DNA of 64,000 nucleotides. Source: Alviniconcha marisindica (Eukaryota; Mollusca; Gastropoda; Provannidae). Below, one piece after another: positions 1 through 12,624 of the stretch (its first letter is position 1; each line of letters opens with the position of its first letter). Both the position numbers and the translations under genes were made by a program. Under the pieces are notes generated by a model, which had not been told where the DNA came from, searched no databases, and worked only from the letters and a program-made list of their open reading frames with translations. The stretch spans positions 302,501 through 366,500 of the forward strand of contig JABMCL010000374.1 in NCBI GenBank assembly GCA_018857735.1. The letters run 5' to 3'.

Positions 1-1760
1 ATCCAGATTCTTTATACAACTTTTCGTGGCTTGTTCCTCTAACAGATCCTAAAATAATTCTTATAGCTTCCAAATGCAGGTTTTCGAGCATGTTTGAAAG
101 TGTTCCAGTACAATTATCCCAAACAATGTCGGCATAGTCAAACTGTGGCAATATAAAGGATTTGTACATAGTATCCAAGGCTTTTCTGCATAACTTGTAC
201 TTAAAGGAACGTAAACATGAAATAAGAAGGGTTACTTTTCTAATAACTTTATATTGTTTATATGTTTTTTCCATTTGCAGTTACTTTGAAAAAATCAGAC
301 CTAAGTGTTTGTGACATTCCTTGTCTTCGAGAACAATATTTCCAAATGACAGTGGGTAAACTGGATGGTTGTCTTTCTTAAATGTTAGCAATTCAGTTTT
401 TTCTTCATTAAAACTAACTTTCCATCGTTTCGCCCAGCTGTTAATTTTTTCCAAGTCAGAATTTAAAATTGCTGCTCTTCTGTCGGGGTCTTTCAATGCA
501 AGTGACACACTTGTGTCATCCGCAAAAGTTTTATAACAGATTCAATATTTTTGGTTATGTCGTTTATATATATGAGAAATAACAAGGGGCCTAACACAGA
601 CCCCTGTGGAACTCCAGAAGGTACTGTTTTGTATTCAGACTTTTTACCTTTTATAACAACGGCTTGTTTGCGATTTTGTAAATAGTTTTGAAACCATAAT
701 GCCAAATTGCCTCTTATACCAACAGCTTCTATTTTTTTCAATAATCCCTTGTGCCACACTCGATCGAATGCTTTGGAAATGTCGAAAAAAATGGATTGTG
801 TAGTTATTCCTTGATCGAATGATGTACATAGGTCATGATATATTGATGTGAGTTGGTTAACTGTCGAGTCTCCTGGCATAAATCCTGACTGGGATGGAGT
901 AATAATATTATTAACCTTTAAATAATTCAACACACGGCTGTGAACACATCGTTCTAAGACCTTGCCTACACAACTTAACAGCGAAATAGGACGATAATTA
1001 TTACACAGATTTTCGGGTCCTTTTTTATGTAGTGGTGTTACATGAGCAATCTTCCAAATGTTTGGAAAGATACCTTCATTCAAATAGCGGTTAAATAGGA
1101 ATGTTAAGGGTTCTGTAAAATGTCAACTATCAGCAATTTGTTATGAATCATATCGGGCCCTGTTGCCTTTGATTTGTCTAAAAAATTTATTACACTATGT
1201 ATGTCAGCGTGCGTAAGAATAATATCAGTAATTTCAGAGTCAGTGTACTCTACATTTGGAGTATTTTCGTTTGGATTGCCTAAAATCGATTGTTGAATAA
1301 AATAATCATTCAATGCGTTGACCTTGTCTTCGCTGGAAGAATACAAAGTACCATTGAAGAAGATGGGAGGAATGTCGTCGGATATGCCTTTTTTATTCAT
1401 AAATTGTTTTACCAGTTTCCACCATTCCTTAGTACCGAACTGTTTTGGGTCAGATGCCTTTAAATCAAGTTCATTTAAATATTCCAGTTTTCTGTCTCTA
1501 ATCTTAGTAGTTACTAAGTTTCTATAAGTCCGATAAGCTCGCCAGTCTTCGTGTTTATTGCTACATTTTACTTTTTTAAACAACCTATATCTCTGTTTTA
1601 TAGCCCAGCGAATGTCTGCATTTATCCAAGCAACATCTTTAGAGCGAATTGTAACGGTTTTTACAGGCATGCAATTGCAGGCGGCTTCGAAAAATATAGT
1701 ATTAAAATGTTCAGCACAGTCGTCAATGGATCCATTTTGCATAGCATCGGCCTTTCAAGG
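1..1760 (-). mobile_element. Non-LTR retrotransposon (Jockey/CR1-type LINE), decayed and 5'-truncated; runs off the window start
   Basis: On the minus strand this reads as the second ORF of a LINE. About 1742-1104 is the linker before the reverse transcriptase, with the usual SKATGPD-like stretch near its end. About 1083-525 is the RT palm and fingers, including NYRPISLLS, the DISKAFDRVWH box and SGVPQGSVLGP. About 524-281 holds the FADD catalytic box and the following segment, and about 180-1 the thumb (YADIVWDN, HLEAIRIILG). The reading frame changes between the linker and RT (near 1,090), just before FADD (near 530) and again near 281, so the copy cannot encode one intact protein. No endonuclease domain is visible upstream of 1,760, as expected for a 5'-truncated insertion. 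The exact clade is uncertain. Confidence 0.88.
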
Positions 1761-1983
1761 AACATCGTCGTTCACTTCACATCGCTCCTCCTTTCTTCTT
1801 CGGGCGACACTTCGGGAGAGTGTGTCTCTGTCTCTGTCTGTCTCTCTTTGTCCTTGGCTTTGCAGTAGCGTCCCAAGCTCCTCCACACCCTATTTTCATG
1901 CTTTGCCTACTGCCAAGACCTCTGCCTGCCTAGTTCACCTCACTCCACTTTACTTCTGTCCAGTGTCCAGCAAACGTACAGTG

Positions 1984-2947
1984 ATGCTTCTTGTGGAGCG
2001 TCACTCTTCTTGTGGAGCGTCACTCTTCTTGTGGAGCGTCACGCTTCTTGTGGAGCGTCACTCTTCTTGTGGAGCGTGATGCTTCTTGTGGAGCGTGATG
2101 CTTCTTGTGGAGCGTGATGCTTCTTGTGGAGCGTGATGCTTCTTGTGGAGCGTGACGCGTTTTTGTGGAGCGTGATGCTTCTTGTGGAGCGTCACTCTTC
2201 TTGTGGAGCGTCACTCTTCTTGTGGAGCGTCACTCTTCTTGTGGAGCGTCACTCTTCTTGTGGAGCGTGATGCTTCTTGTGGAGCGTCACTCTTCTTGTG
2301 GAGCGTCACTCTTCTTGTGGAGCGTCACTCTTCTTGTGGAGCGTCACTCTTCTTGTGGAGCGTGACTTCTTGTGGAGCGTGATGCTTCTTGTGGAGCGTG
2401 ATCTTCTTGTGGAGCGTGACTTCTTGTGGAGCGTGACTCTTCTTGTGGAGCGTCACTCTTCTTGTGGAGCGTGATGCTTCTTGTGGAGCGTGACTCTTCT
2501 TGTGGAGCGTGACTCTTCTTGTGGAGCGTGACTCTTCTTGTGGAGCGTCACTCTTCTTGTGGAGCGTGACTCTTCTTGTGGAGCGTCACTCTTCTTGTGG
2601 AGCGTGACTCTTCTTGTGGAGCGTGACTCTTCTTGTGGAGCGTGACTCTTCTTGTGGAGCGTGACTCTTCTTGTGGAGCGTCACTCTTCTTGTGGAGCGT
2701 GACTCTTCTTGTGGAGCGTGACTCTTCTTGTGGAGCGTCACTCTTCTTGTGGAGCGTGACTCTTCTTGTGGAGCGTGACTCTTCTTGTGGAGCGTCACTC
2801 TTCTTGTGGAGCGTGACTCTTCTTGTGGAGCGTACTCTTCTTGTGGAGCGTGACTCTTCTTGTGGAGCGTCACTCTTCTTGTGGAGTGTGACTCTTCTTG
2901 TGGAGTGTGACTATTCTGGGTGACTCTTCTTGTGGAGCGTGACTCAG
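1984..2947. repeat. Minisatellite, 19-bp unit, about 50 copies
   Basis: Unit cttcttgtggagcgtgact. Three unit types (gtgact, gtcact, gtgatg endings) are interspersed and partly clustered: the gtgatg type in the first third and gtgact/gtcact mixtures later. A few units have lost or gained bases. Because 19 is not a multiple of 3, stop-free frames run on both strands; they are not genes. Confidence 0.97.
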
Positions 2948-3067
2948 ACTCTGACTTACAAGTTGATGATCTGCGTTTTGCCCTGACCACCGCCGTTGAC
3001 TGGGCTGGAAGTTATAACTATGAAACAATTGACAAACGGGTTCCAGGGATCTATTCCAGTTGTAAGA

Positions 3068-3655
3068 AACGTTTGTTAGGCCTGGGCTACACTGAGACTC
3101 AATGACACAATCAAACATTTGTTAGGCCTTGGCTACACTGAGACTCAGTCAATGACACAATCAAACATTTGTTAGGCCTGGGCTACACTGAGACTCAGTC
3201 AATGACACAATCAAACATTTGTTTGGCCTGGGCTACACTGAGACTCAGTCAATGACACAATCAAACATTTGTTAGGCCGGGGCTACACTGAGACTCAGTC
3301 AATGACACAATCAAACATTTGTTTGGCCTGGGCTACACTAGACTCAAGTAGACACAATCAAACATTTGTTAGGCCTTGGCTACACTGAGACTCAGTCAAT
3401 GACACAATCAAACATTTGTTAGGCCGGGGCTACACTGAGACTCAGTCAATGACACAATCAAATGTTTGTTAGACCTGGGCTACACTGAGACTCAGTCAAT
3501 GACACAATCAAACATTTGTTTGGCCTGGGCTACACTGAGACTCAGTCAATGACACAATCAAACATTTGTTTGGCCTGGGCTACACTGAGACTCAGTCAAT
3601 GACACAATCAAACATTTGTTAGGCCGGGGCTACACTGAGACTCAGTGACACAATC
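3068..3655. repeat. Minisatellite, 50-bp unit, about 12 copies
   Basis: The unit begins gttaggcctgggctacactg and ends with tcaaacattt. Copies differ mainly at gttagg/gtttgg and cctg/ccgg, and one copy near 3,340 is degraded. The 80 bases before it (2,990-3,067) look unique. Confidence 0.95.
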
Positions 3656-3757
3656 AAACGCTCTCTAAAATATCCAGATGAAAACACAAAGACAACTGTT
3701 GACAACAAAATCTGACATCAAGCCACCGAAGTGTGTCTGTTTAAAAACTCGCGCTTC

Positions 3758-4262
3758 TCTCCCCCCCCCCCCCCCCCCCCCCCCCCCCATATGTGTGGAT
3801 TTGCTTTTGGGGAAGATGGGATGGGGGGGGGGGGGGGAGGGGGGGGACTAATTTACTCCAAGAAGACAGAATTGGTCGGTAAGCTTCCCTAGCTCTCTGT
3901 CAGTATGTACTAGCGAAATCAGCACAAAACGGGCCTGTCTGTCTGTCTGTCAGTATGTACTAGCGAAATCCAGTACATAACGGGCTTTCTGTCTGTCTGT
4001 CTGTCAGTATGTACTAGCGAAATCCAGTACAAAACGGGCCTGTTTCAAGCATCCAACACTTTCATCGGTCACTTTACTGCACTAAGTGCGTCAGTCTCTC
4101 GCCTGTCCGTTCACCCTTTACATTTGCATTTGACCCCCCTCCCCCCTCCCCCCACCGCCCTTCCCCCCGCCCATCTACCTCTGCCAGCTTCCCACATTTC
4201 AGCTGCTGAAACTTCGTTACTCTGATCAACATTCCCCCCCCCCCCCCCCCCCCCCCCCCCGT
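3758..4262. repeat. Poly-C/poly-G tracts and a short 3-copy repeat
   Basis: C-tracts lie at about 3,761-3,789, 4,136-4,168 and 4,233-4,260, and a G-tract at 3,822-3,847. Between them (about 3,900-4,042) are three copies of a unit containing cagtatgtactagcgaaatc followed by a variable number of tctg repeats. Homopolymer lengths in such tracts are often unreliable in assemblies. Confidence 0.85.
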
Positions 4263-4955
4263 CGCTATGAGAGGACAGGCGGTTGCTAGCTGTGGATGGA
4301 GTCCGCACTGTTTGAAGCGACGGGTGAAAAATACGTGGAAATGCCTTTTTAATGGGAGATAAACCCCGTAACACTTGTCGTTTCGTGCAGCCCTTGTGGA
4401 CACACAACTGGGAGAAAACGCTAGCGTTTTACGCCTTGGGCGAAGCGAAGGGGTCGTGAGCGAGATTTAAGTGTGATAAATGTCTGCACCCCGGATTTGA
4501 TAAATATTGGTTCTGATGCGGGAAATGTGGCCTTAAATGAGATAATTATTAGCACGCCACCGGAACAAATTTGGATAAGAGGAACACATAATCTGAGGTC
4601 TCGATTGGGTTTTGTTAGCTTTTCTTTCCGACTCTCGATCTTCAGTTTCATAGGGTCGGAACTAAGACAGCAGGCATAATAAACAAACTTACAACTCATT
4701 TTGAAAAGGAACGACCAAAACAACAACAACAACAAACGGTAGATCAAAGAGAAATCTGTTTGAATTTCGGACAGCTGTTGGACATTACTGTTTTAATTCA
4801 GAAAGGTTTACCAACGCACGGACAACCGGAGAGACACAGAGAGTTAGTTACTGGATCTTAACGCCGCTTCAACCGCACATGGCCAGACCAGGACGGCAGA
4901 CACAGAGAAGTATCATTTCACTTCAGTTATAATTACAGTTCCCTCCCCCTCCCAT

Positions 4956-4962
<7 letters not shown>
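4263..4962. other. Non-repetitive stretch without a recognised gene
   Basis: Only short open frames are present (the longest is about 108 codons on the minus strand, 4,747-4,421). None resembles a known family or has clear splice-site support. No other feature was seen. Confidence 0.6.
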
Positions 4963-5367
<405 letters not shown>

Positions 5368-5369
5368 TT

Positions 5370-5477
5370 CACTTATTCGGTAGTTTAGCAAGGACTAGTT
5401 GTTAGACAGGTCTAAATGAACCTAAACTACAGTCCTTGGAAAATAAAGTTTTCGAGTTCGAGTTTGAGTTCGAGTTT
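5370..5477 (+). mobile_element. Dispersed element tail, copy 1
   Basis: About 100 bp from cacttattcggtagtttagc to a run of ttcgagt repeats, containing aaaataaagtt (a polyadenylation-signal-like AATAAA). It is about 95% identical by eye to 5,671-5,766. A polyadenylation signal followed by a short simple-repeat tail suggests the 3' end of a retrotransposed element. Confidence 0.7.
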
Positions 5478-5670
5478 TCTCGCTTTCTCGCTCTCTCAAA
5501 GTATTTTCAATGATGTTGCTGTTCCTGTATGTTTATTACTATTAATAGGGTAGTATTATATTTTATTTGTTTGTATATTGTTTATCATGTTTAAATATTA
5601 ATCGAGTTTGTAAAATTTGTTTTTGTTTGTTTTTGTTTTTTTGTTTTCATATAATTGTTTCTCCGTTGTT

Positions 5671-5766
5671 CACTTATTCAGTAGTTTAGCAAGGACTAGT
5701 TGTTAGACAGGCCTAAATGAACCTAAACTACAATCCATGGAAAATAAAGTTTTCGAGTTCGAGTTC
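5671..5766 (+). mobile_element. Dispersed element tail, copy 2
   Basis: Second copy of the 5,370-5,477 sequence, with the same AATAAA and gagttcgagtt end, again followed by a tctg microsatellite (5,766-5,818). The 190 bp upstream (5,480-5,670) is T-rich and may be more of the same element's 3' region. Confidence 0.7.
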
Positions 5767-5968
5767 TCTGTCTGTCTGTCTGTCTCTCTGTCTGTCTCTC
5801 TGTCTGTCTCTGTCTCTCCACTCCTTCCCCCACCACCACCACCCACCCTATCTCTCGGGGTGCTGTCTTGTTGGCGAAGCCCTTTACATACAAACAACCA
5901 AAGCATCGTCTTCCTTAATCCTGAAAGTCCTTTCATTTCAAACAGTTCAGGTCTTTTCCCTTCCTCAT

Positions 5969-7030
5969 ACCTTGGTCCTACTGATTAGGGCAAAAGATGG
6001 TATGAGAGGTCCTACTGATTAGGGCAAAAGATGGAATGAGAGGTCCTACTGATTAGGGCAAAAGATGGTATCAGAGGTCCTACTGATTAGGGCAAAAGAT
6101 GATATGAGAGATCCTACTGATTAGGGCAAAAGATGATATGAGAGGTCCTACTGATTAAGGCAAAAGATGATATGAGAGGTCCTACTGATTAGGGCAAAAG
6201 ATGGTATGAGAGATCCTACTGATTAGGGCAAAAGATGGAATGAGAGGTCCTGCTGATTAGGGCAAAAGATGGTATCAGACGTCCTACTGATTAGGGCAAA
6301 AGATGGTATGAGAGGTCCTGCTGATCAGGACAAAAGATGGAATGAGAGGTCCTACTGATTAGGGCAAAAGATGGTATGAGAGGTCCTACTGATTAGGGCA
6401 AAAGATGGTATCAGACGTCCTACTGATTAGGGCAAAAGATGATATGAGAGGTCCTACTGATTAGGGCAAAAGATGGTATGAGAGGTCCTACTGATTAGGG
6501 CAAAAGATGGTATCAGACGTCCTACTGATCAGGGCAAAAGATGGTATCAGACGTCCTACTGATTAGGGCAAAAGATGGAATGAGAGGTCTTACTGATTAG
6601 GGCAAAAGATGGTATGAGAGGTCCTGCTGATCAGGGCAAAATATGGTATAAGAGATCCTACTGATTAGGGCAAAAGATGGTATGAGAGGTCATACTGATT
6701 AGGGCAAAAATAGTATGAGATGTCCTACTGATTAGGGCAAAAGATGGTATGAGAGGTCTTACTGATAAGGGCAAAAGATGGTATGAGAGGTCCTACTGAT
6801 TAGGGCAAAAGATGGTATGAGATGTCCTACTGATTAGGGCAAAAATAGTATGAGAGGTCAAACTGATTAGGGCAAAAGATGGTATGAGAGGTCCTACTGA
6901 TTAGGGCAAAAATAGTATGAGAGGTCCTACTGATTAGGGCAAAAATAGTATGAGATGTCCTACTGATTAGGGCAAAAATAGTATGACTATGAGATGTCCT
7001 ACTGATTAGGGCAAAGCCTAGCATGAGATG
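5969..7030. repeat. Minisatellite, 34-bp unit, about 31 copies
   Basis: Unit built around cctactgattagggcaaaag followed by atggtatgagaggt. Variants at atggta/atgata/atggaa and gagaggt/cagacgt are scattered through the array. Toward the end (6,700-7,010) units with aaaaatagtatgaga dominate, so the array has a gradient of variants. Confidence 0.97.
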
Positions 7031-7094
7031 AGACCGGGTCATCTGGTTTTATGCCACATCCGCGGAAAAGAACAGGTTTACTACGGACTGCAGT

Positions 7095-7773
7095 GGCCTT
7101 TGTGTACACCAGCGTGACGGCAGTGGTCTGTGTACACCAGCGTGACGGCAGTGGTCTGTGTACACCAGCGTGACGGCAGTGGTCTTTGTGTACACCAGCG
7201 TGACGGCAGTGGTCTGTGTACACCAGCGTGACGGCAGTGGTCTGTGTACACCAGCGTGACGGCAGTGGTCTTTGTGTATACCAGCGTGACGGCAGTGGTC
7301 TTTGTGTACACCAGCATGACTGCAGTGGTCTTTGTGTAAATCAGCGTGACGGCAGTGGTCTTTGTGTATACCAGCGTGACGGCAGTGGTCTTTGTGTACA
7401 CCAGCGTGACTGCAGTGGTCTTTGTGTCAATCAGTGTGGCTGCAGCGGTCTGTGTAAATCAGTGACTGCAGTGGTCTTTGTGTAAATCAGAGTGACTGGA
7501 GTGGTCTTTGTGTCAATCAGCGTGACTGCAGTGGTCTTTGTGTCAATCAGCGTGACTGCAGTGGTCTTTGTGTCAATCAGCGTGACTGCAGTGGTCTTTG
7601 TGTCAATCAGCGTGACTGCAGTGGTCTTTGTGTCAATCAGCGTGACTGCAGTGGTCTTTGTGTCAATCAGCGTGACTGCAGTGGTCTTTGTGTCAATCAG
7701 CGTGACTGCAGTGGTCTTTGTGTCAATCAGCGTGACGTCAGTGGTCTTTGTGTCAATCAGCGTGACTGCAGTC
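7095..7773. repeat. Minisatellite, 30-bp unit, about 23 copies
   Basis: Unit contains cagcgtgacggcagtggtct followed by ttgtgtacac. The first half has gtacacc/acggcag units, some of them 28 bp. The second half (from about 7,480) is a homogeneous run of gtcaatc/actgcag units. The 30-bp period keeps one frame open, giving an apparent 10-residue protein repeat that is most likely an artefact. Confidence 0.96.
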
Positions 7774-7842
7774 AGATGATACCTCACACCCAGACGCCCG
7801 CTTCCCTGGTTTTGGTTCCCCCCTCCCCCTCTTCCCCTTCGT

Positions 7843-7932
7843 GTGTGTGGCTGCGTCTGCGTGTGTTGCGTGTGTGTGGCTGCGTCTGCGTGTGTGTGGC
7901 TGCGTCTGCGTGTGTGTGTGCGCGTGTGCTTC
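7843..7932. repeat. GT-rich simple repeat
   Basis: Four imperfect copies of gtgtgtggctgcgtctgc. Confidence 0.85.
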
Positions 7933-8000
7933 CGATGAGAATAGAGATAAATGTGCATCATATATATAGTCACTGTTTTGCTGTTCTTTTATTTGGTGTC

Positions 8001-10603
8001 AATCTTGTCCGTCATTGCGTGGTCTTAAACTGAATCTTTTATACATCATGTACATTTTTGTTTGTTATTCATGCGTGGCACCCCACGTGTATGAATCTTG
8101 TCCGTCATTGCGTGGTCTTAAACTGAATCTTTTATACATCATGAACATTTTTGTTTGTTATTTATGGTGTGGCACCCCACGTGTATGAATCTTGTCCGTC
8201 ATTGCGTGGTCTTAAATTGAATCTTTTATACATCATGAACATTTTTGTTTGTTATTCATGTGTGGCACCCCACGTGTATGAATCTTGTCCGCATTGCGTG
8301 GTCTTAAATTGAATCTTTTATACATCATGTACATTTTTGTTTGTTGTTCATGTGTGGCACCCCACGTGTATGAATCTTGTCCGTCATTGCGTGGTCTTAA
8401 ACTGAATCTTTTATACATCATGAACATTTTTGTGTTGGATGGAGGCAAGCTACAGAAAGTTGTTATTCATGTGTGGCACCCCACGTGTATGAATCTTGTC
8501 CGTCATTGCGTGGTCTTAAATTGAATCTTTTATACATCATGAACATTTTTGTTTGTTATTCATGTGTGGCACCCCACGTGTATGAATCTTGTCCGTCATT
8601 GCGTGGTCTTAAACTGAATCTTTTATACATCATGAACATTTTTGTTTGTTATTCATGTGTGGCACCCCACGTGTATGAATCTTGTCCGTCATTGCGTGGT
8701 CTTAAACTGAATCTTTTATACATCATGAACATTTTTGTTTGTTATTCATTGTGGCACCCCACGTGTATGAATCTTGTCCGTCATTGCGTGGTCTTAAATT
8801 GAATCTTTTAACATCATGAACATTTTTGTTTGTTATTCATGTGTGGCACCCCACGTGTATGAATCTTGTCCGTCATTGCGTGGTCTTAAATTGAATCTTT
8901 TATACATCATGTACATTTTTGTTTGTTATTCATGTGTGGCACCCCACGTGTATGAATCTTGTCCGTCATTGCGTGGTCTTAAACTGAATCTTTTATACAT
9001 CATGTACATTTTTGTTTGTTATTCATGTGTGGCACCCCACGTGTATGAATCTTGTCACCGTCACAGCTTTTTTGTTCGGTGGGGTGTTGGTCATCGTGGT
9101 CTTAAACTGAATCTTTTACACATCATGTACATTTTTGTTTGTTATTCATGTGTGGCACCCCACGTGTATGAATCTTGTCCGTCATTGCGTGGTCTTAAAC
9201 TGAATCTTTTAACATCATGTACATTTTTGTTTGTTATTCATGTGTGGCACCCCACGTGTATGAATCTTGTCCGTCATTGCGTGGTCTTAAACTGAATCTT
9301 TTATACATCATGAACATTTTTGTTTGTTATTCATGTGTGGCACCCCACGTGTATGAATCTTGTCCGTCATTGCGTGGTCTTAAACTGAATCTTTTATACA
9401 TCATGAACATTTTTGTTTGTTATTCATGTGTGGCACCCCACGTGTATGAATCTTGTCCGTCATTGCGTGGTCTTAAACTGAATCTTTCATACATCATGAA
9501 CATTTTTGTTTGTTATTCATGTGTGGCACCCCACGTGTATGAATCTTGTCCGTCATTGCGTGGTCTTAAACTGAATCTTTTCAACATCATGAACATTTTT
9601 GTTTGTTATTCATGTGTGGCACCCCACGTGTATGAATCTTGTCCGTCATTGCGTGGTCTTAAACTGAATCTTTTATACATCATGACATTTTTGTTTGTTA
9701 TTCATGTGTGGCACCCCACGTGTATGAATCTTGTCCGTCATTGCGTGGTCTTAAATTGAATCTTTTATACATCATGAACATTTTTGTTTGTTATTCATGT
9801 GTGGCACCCCACGTGTATGAATCTTGTCCGTCATTGCGTGGTCTTAAACTGAATCTTTTCTACATCATGAACATTTTTGTTTGTTATTCATTGTGGCACC
9901 ACGTGTAGCATCTTGTCCGTCATTGCGTGGTCTTAAACTGAATCTTGTCTACATGACATTTGTGTACTGGTCACGTTAGAATCTTCGCGGAGATCTTTTC
10001 TACATCATGAACATTTTTGTTTGTTATTCATGTGTGGCACCCCACGTGTATGAATCTTGTCCGTCATTGCGTGGTCTTAAACTGAATCTTTCATACATCA
10101 TGAACATTTTTGTTTGTTATTCATGTGTGGCACCCCACGTGTATGAATCTTGTCCGTCATTGCGTGGTCTTAAACTGAATCTTTTATACATCATGAACAT
10201 TTTTGTTTGTTATTCATGTGTGACACCCCACGTGTATGAACCTTGTCCGTCATTGCGTGGTCTTAAACTGAATCTTTTATACATCATGAACATTTTTGTT
10301 TGTTATTCATGTGTGGCACCCCACGTGTATGAATCTTGTCCGTCATTGCGTGGTCTTAAACTGAATCTTTTATACATCATGAACATTTTTGTTTGTTATT
10401 CATGTGTGGCACCCCACGTGTATGAATCTTGTCCGTCATTGCGTGGTCTTAAACTGAATCTTTTATACATCATGAACATTTTTGTTTGTTATTCATGTGT
10501 GGCACCCCACGTGTATGAATCTTGTCCGTCATTGCGTGGTCTTAAACTGAATCTTTTATACATCATGAACATTTTTGTTTGTTATTCATCTGTGGCACCC
10601 CAC
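8001..10603. repeat. Minisatellite, 93-bp unit, about 28 copies, each with a CACGTG box
   Basis: The unit starts aatcttgtccgtcattgcgt and ends ggcaccccacgtgtatg. Copies are very similar; most variation is aaactg/aaattg and gaacat/gtacat, plus 1-2 bp deletions. Irregular units lie at about 8,430-8,465, 9,055-9,100 and 9,893-10,000. Almost every unit carries the palindrome CACGTG (E-box core). Since 93 is 31 codons, plus-strand frames stay open over several units (for example 10,007-10,624); there is no sign that this is coding. Confidence 0.97.
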
Positions 10604-11056
10604 GTTTTCCTTTCCACGGAATAAAGAAGTCCGTGACCTGATCGTTTCACTCATATTCCTTTAAAAGCTGGACTGCTTTACAGTTGGAGTGAAGGACTGA
10701 CTGCCAGCCGGACAGACACCGTCTAAATCTGTCCCTGTGGCATTGACTACTCCCCCCCCCCCCCCCGCCACACACACACACACAGTCAACTAAAGCGCAT
10801 ACCATGTTACGTAAATAACTTTTTATGATTTCATCAATCCATATCATCATGAGAAAAAACAACAACAAAAACCTAAAACACATTCTTGCTATTCACTCCT
10901 GACATTCAAAGAATTCAACAAAATGATCAAGACGGGGAAGAAAAAAACAACCTAAAAACAAAACAAAAAACCATTCGGTCTCCATTTTTATCTCCTCCTC
11001 TTCCTGCCTGTTGACGGTCAACCCTCAGCCCCACACACCTAACGCACGCCGAGCGG
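10604..11056. other. Spacer with poly-C/CA tract, no gene seen
   Basis: Contains a poly-C run at about 10,752-10,766 next to a short CA repeat, and A-rich stretches at about 10,850-10,975. No open frame of interest. Confidence 0.6.
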
Positions 11057-11400
11057 CGGTCCGGACCTCGCCTCTTCTCCAGTCACAGTGGCGGTCCGGA
11101 CCTCGCCTCTTCTCCAGACACAGCGGCGGTCCGGACCTCGCCTCTTCTCCAGTCACAGCGGCGGTCCGGACCTCGCCTCTTCTCCAGTCACAGCGGCGGT
11201 CCGGACCTCGCCTCTTCTCCAGTCACAGCGGCGGTCCGGACCTCGCCTCTTCTCCAGTCACAGCGGCGGTCCGGACCTCGCCTCTTCTCCAGTCACAGCG
11301 GCGGTCCGGACCTCGCCTCTTCTCCAGTCACAGCGGCGGTCCGGACCTCGCCTCTTCTCCAGTCACAGCGGCGGTCCGGACCTCGCCTCTTCTCCAGTCT
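11057..11400. repeat. Minisatellite, 35-bp GC-rich unit, about 10 copies
   Basis: Unit: cagcggcggtccggacctcg then cctcttctccagtca. It is nearly perfect, with several CpG per unit, unlike the surrounding AT-richer DNA. Confidence 0.96.
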
Positions 11401-11489
11401 CTGCAGCCGGACCCAGCTTTCCCTAGCATTCCGACAGCTGCACACACGCTACGCCAGTCGCGCTGTACTGTACTTTCAGTGCCTGCGGT

Positions 11490-12030
11490 GGAGCCACGGT
11501 CACTGAACAGTGTACGGTTAGAGCCAAGGTCACTGAACAGTGTACTTTCAGTGTACGGTTAGAGCCAAGGTCACTGAACAGTGTACTTTTAGTGTACGGT
11601 TAGAGCTAAGTTCACTGAACAGTGTACCTTCAGTGTACGGTTAGAGCTAAGTTCACCGAACAGTGTACTTTTAGAGTACGGTTAGAGCTAAGTTCACCGA
11701 ACAGTGTACCTTCAGTGTACGGTTAGAGCTAAGTTCACTGAACAGTGTACTTTTAGTGTACGGTTAGAGCTAAGTTCACTGAACAGTGTACTTTCAGAGT
11801 ACGGTTAGAGCTAAGTTCACTGAGAAGTGTACGTTCAGTGTACGGCAGAGCTGAGCTCACTGAGCAGTGTACGTTCAATGTATGGCAGAGCTGAGTTCAC
11901 TGAGCAGTGTACGTTCAATGTACGGCAGAGCTGAGCTCACTGAGCAGTGTACTTTCAGTGTACGGCAGAGCTGAGTTCACTGCACAGTGTACGTTCAGTG
12001 TACGGTAGAGCTAATTTCAGTGAACAATGT
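11490..12030. repeat. Minisatellite, 41-bp unit, about 13 copies
   Basis: Unit contains gtgtacggttagagctaagt followed by tcactgaacagtgtacttt. Later copies (from about 11,840) change to ggcagagctgag, so the array has two sub-families in blocks. Confidence 0.94.
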
Positions 12031-12402
12031 GCGTCTTTAAGGGTTCCTCACACCCGACATCGACGGCAACGCGCTGTGCTCCTACCTCGGTTCACAGAAC
12101 CAATTAGCGCAATGCAAGCGCCTCTCACACCGAGACTGAAACGTCGCCAAGGCCACAACAGGAGCAAGCAGCTCACATGCGCCCGACACCATGTCCATTT
12201 CTTGTTATTATCATTCTCTGCCGTTTAGACCCCAGGGTCCACAATGTTAACCATTATCCACTTTCAGGCACATGTGGCTGTGGGCTGTGGTTGCACACTG
12301 CCATCAGATGTGGACGCTGCCTGCTGCTGCAATGTCCCACACACCACACCCACTGCCGGACTGACATGCGGCCCTCGATGTACACTGCCCGTGTGAACAG
12401 CC
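12031..12402. other. Unique spacer, no gene seen
   Basis: No convincing coding region, RNA gene or repeat was seen between the 41-bp and 35-bp arrays. Confidence 0.55.
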
Positions 12403-12572
12403 CTTAACCTCGCAGTGCACTGCCCTTGTCAACAGCCCTTAATCTCGCAGTGCACTGCCCGTGTGAACAGCCCTTAACCTCGCAGTGCACTGCCCGTGTG
12501 AACAGCCCTTAACCTCGCAGTGCACTGCCCATGTGAACAGCCCTTAACCTCGCAGTGCACTGCCCGAGTGGC
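12403..12572. repeat. Minisatellite, 35-bp unit, 5 copies
   Basis: Unit: cgcagtgcactgcccgtgtg then aacagcccttaacct. It is unrelated to the 35-bp array at 11,057. Confidence 0.94.
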
Positions 12573-12624
12573 GAGCGCTTAATGTTCCAACGAACGTAGT
12601 CTCGCTTACAAGTATACATGACCT

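Noticed and set aside
8001..10624. A possible 31-residue repeat protein from the 93-bp array
   Set aside because: Frames are broken by 1-2 bp changes in many units, the opposite strand and other phases are similar, and no splice or start support is seen.
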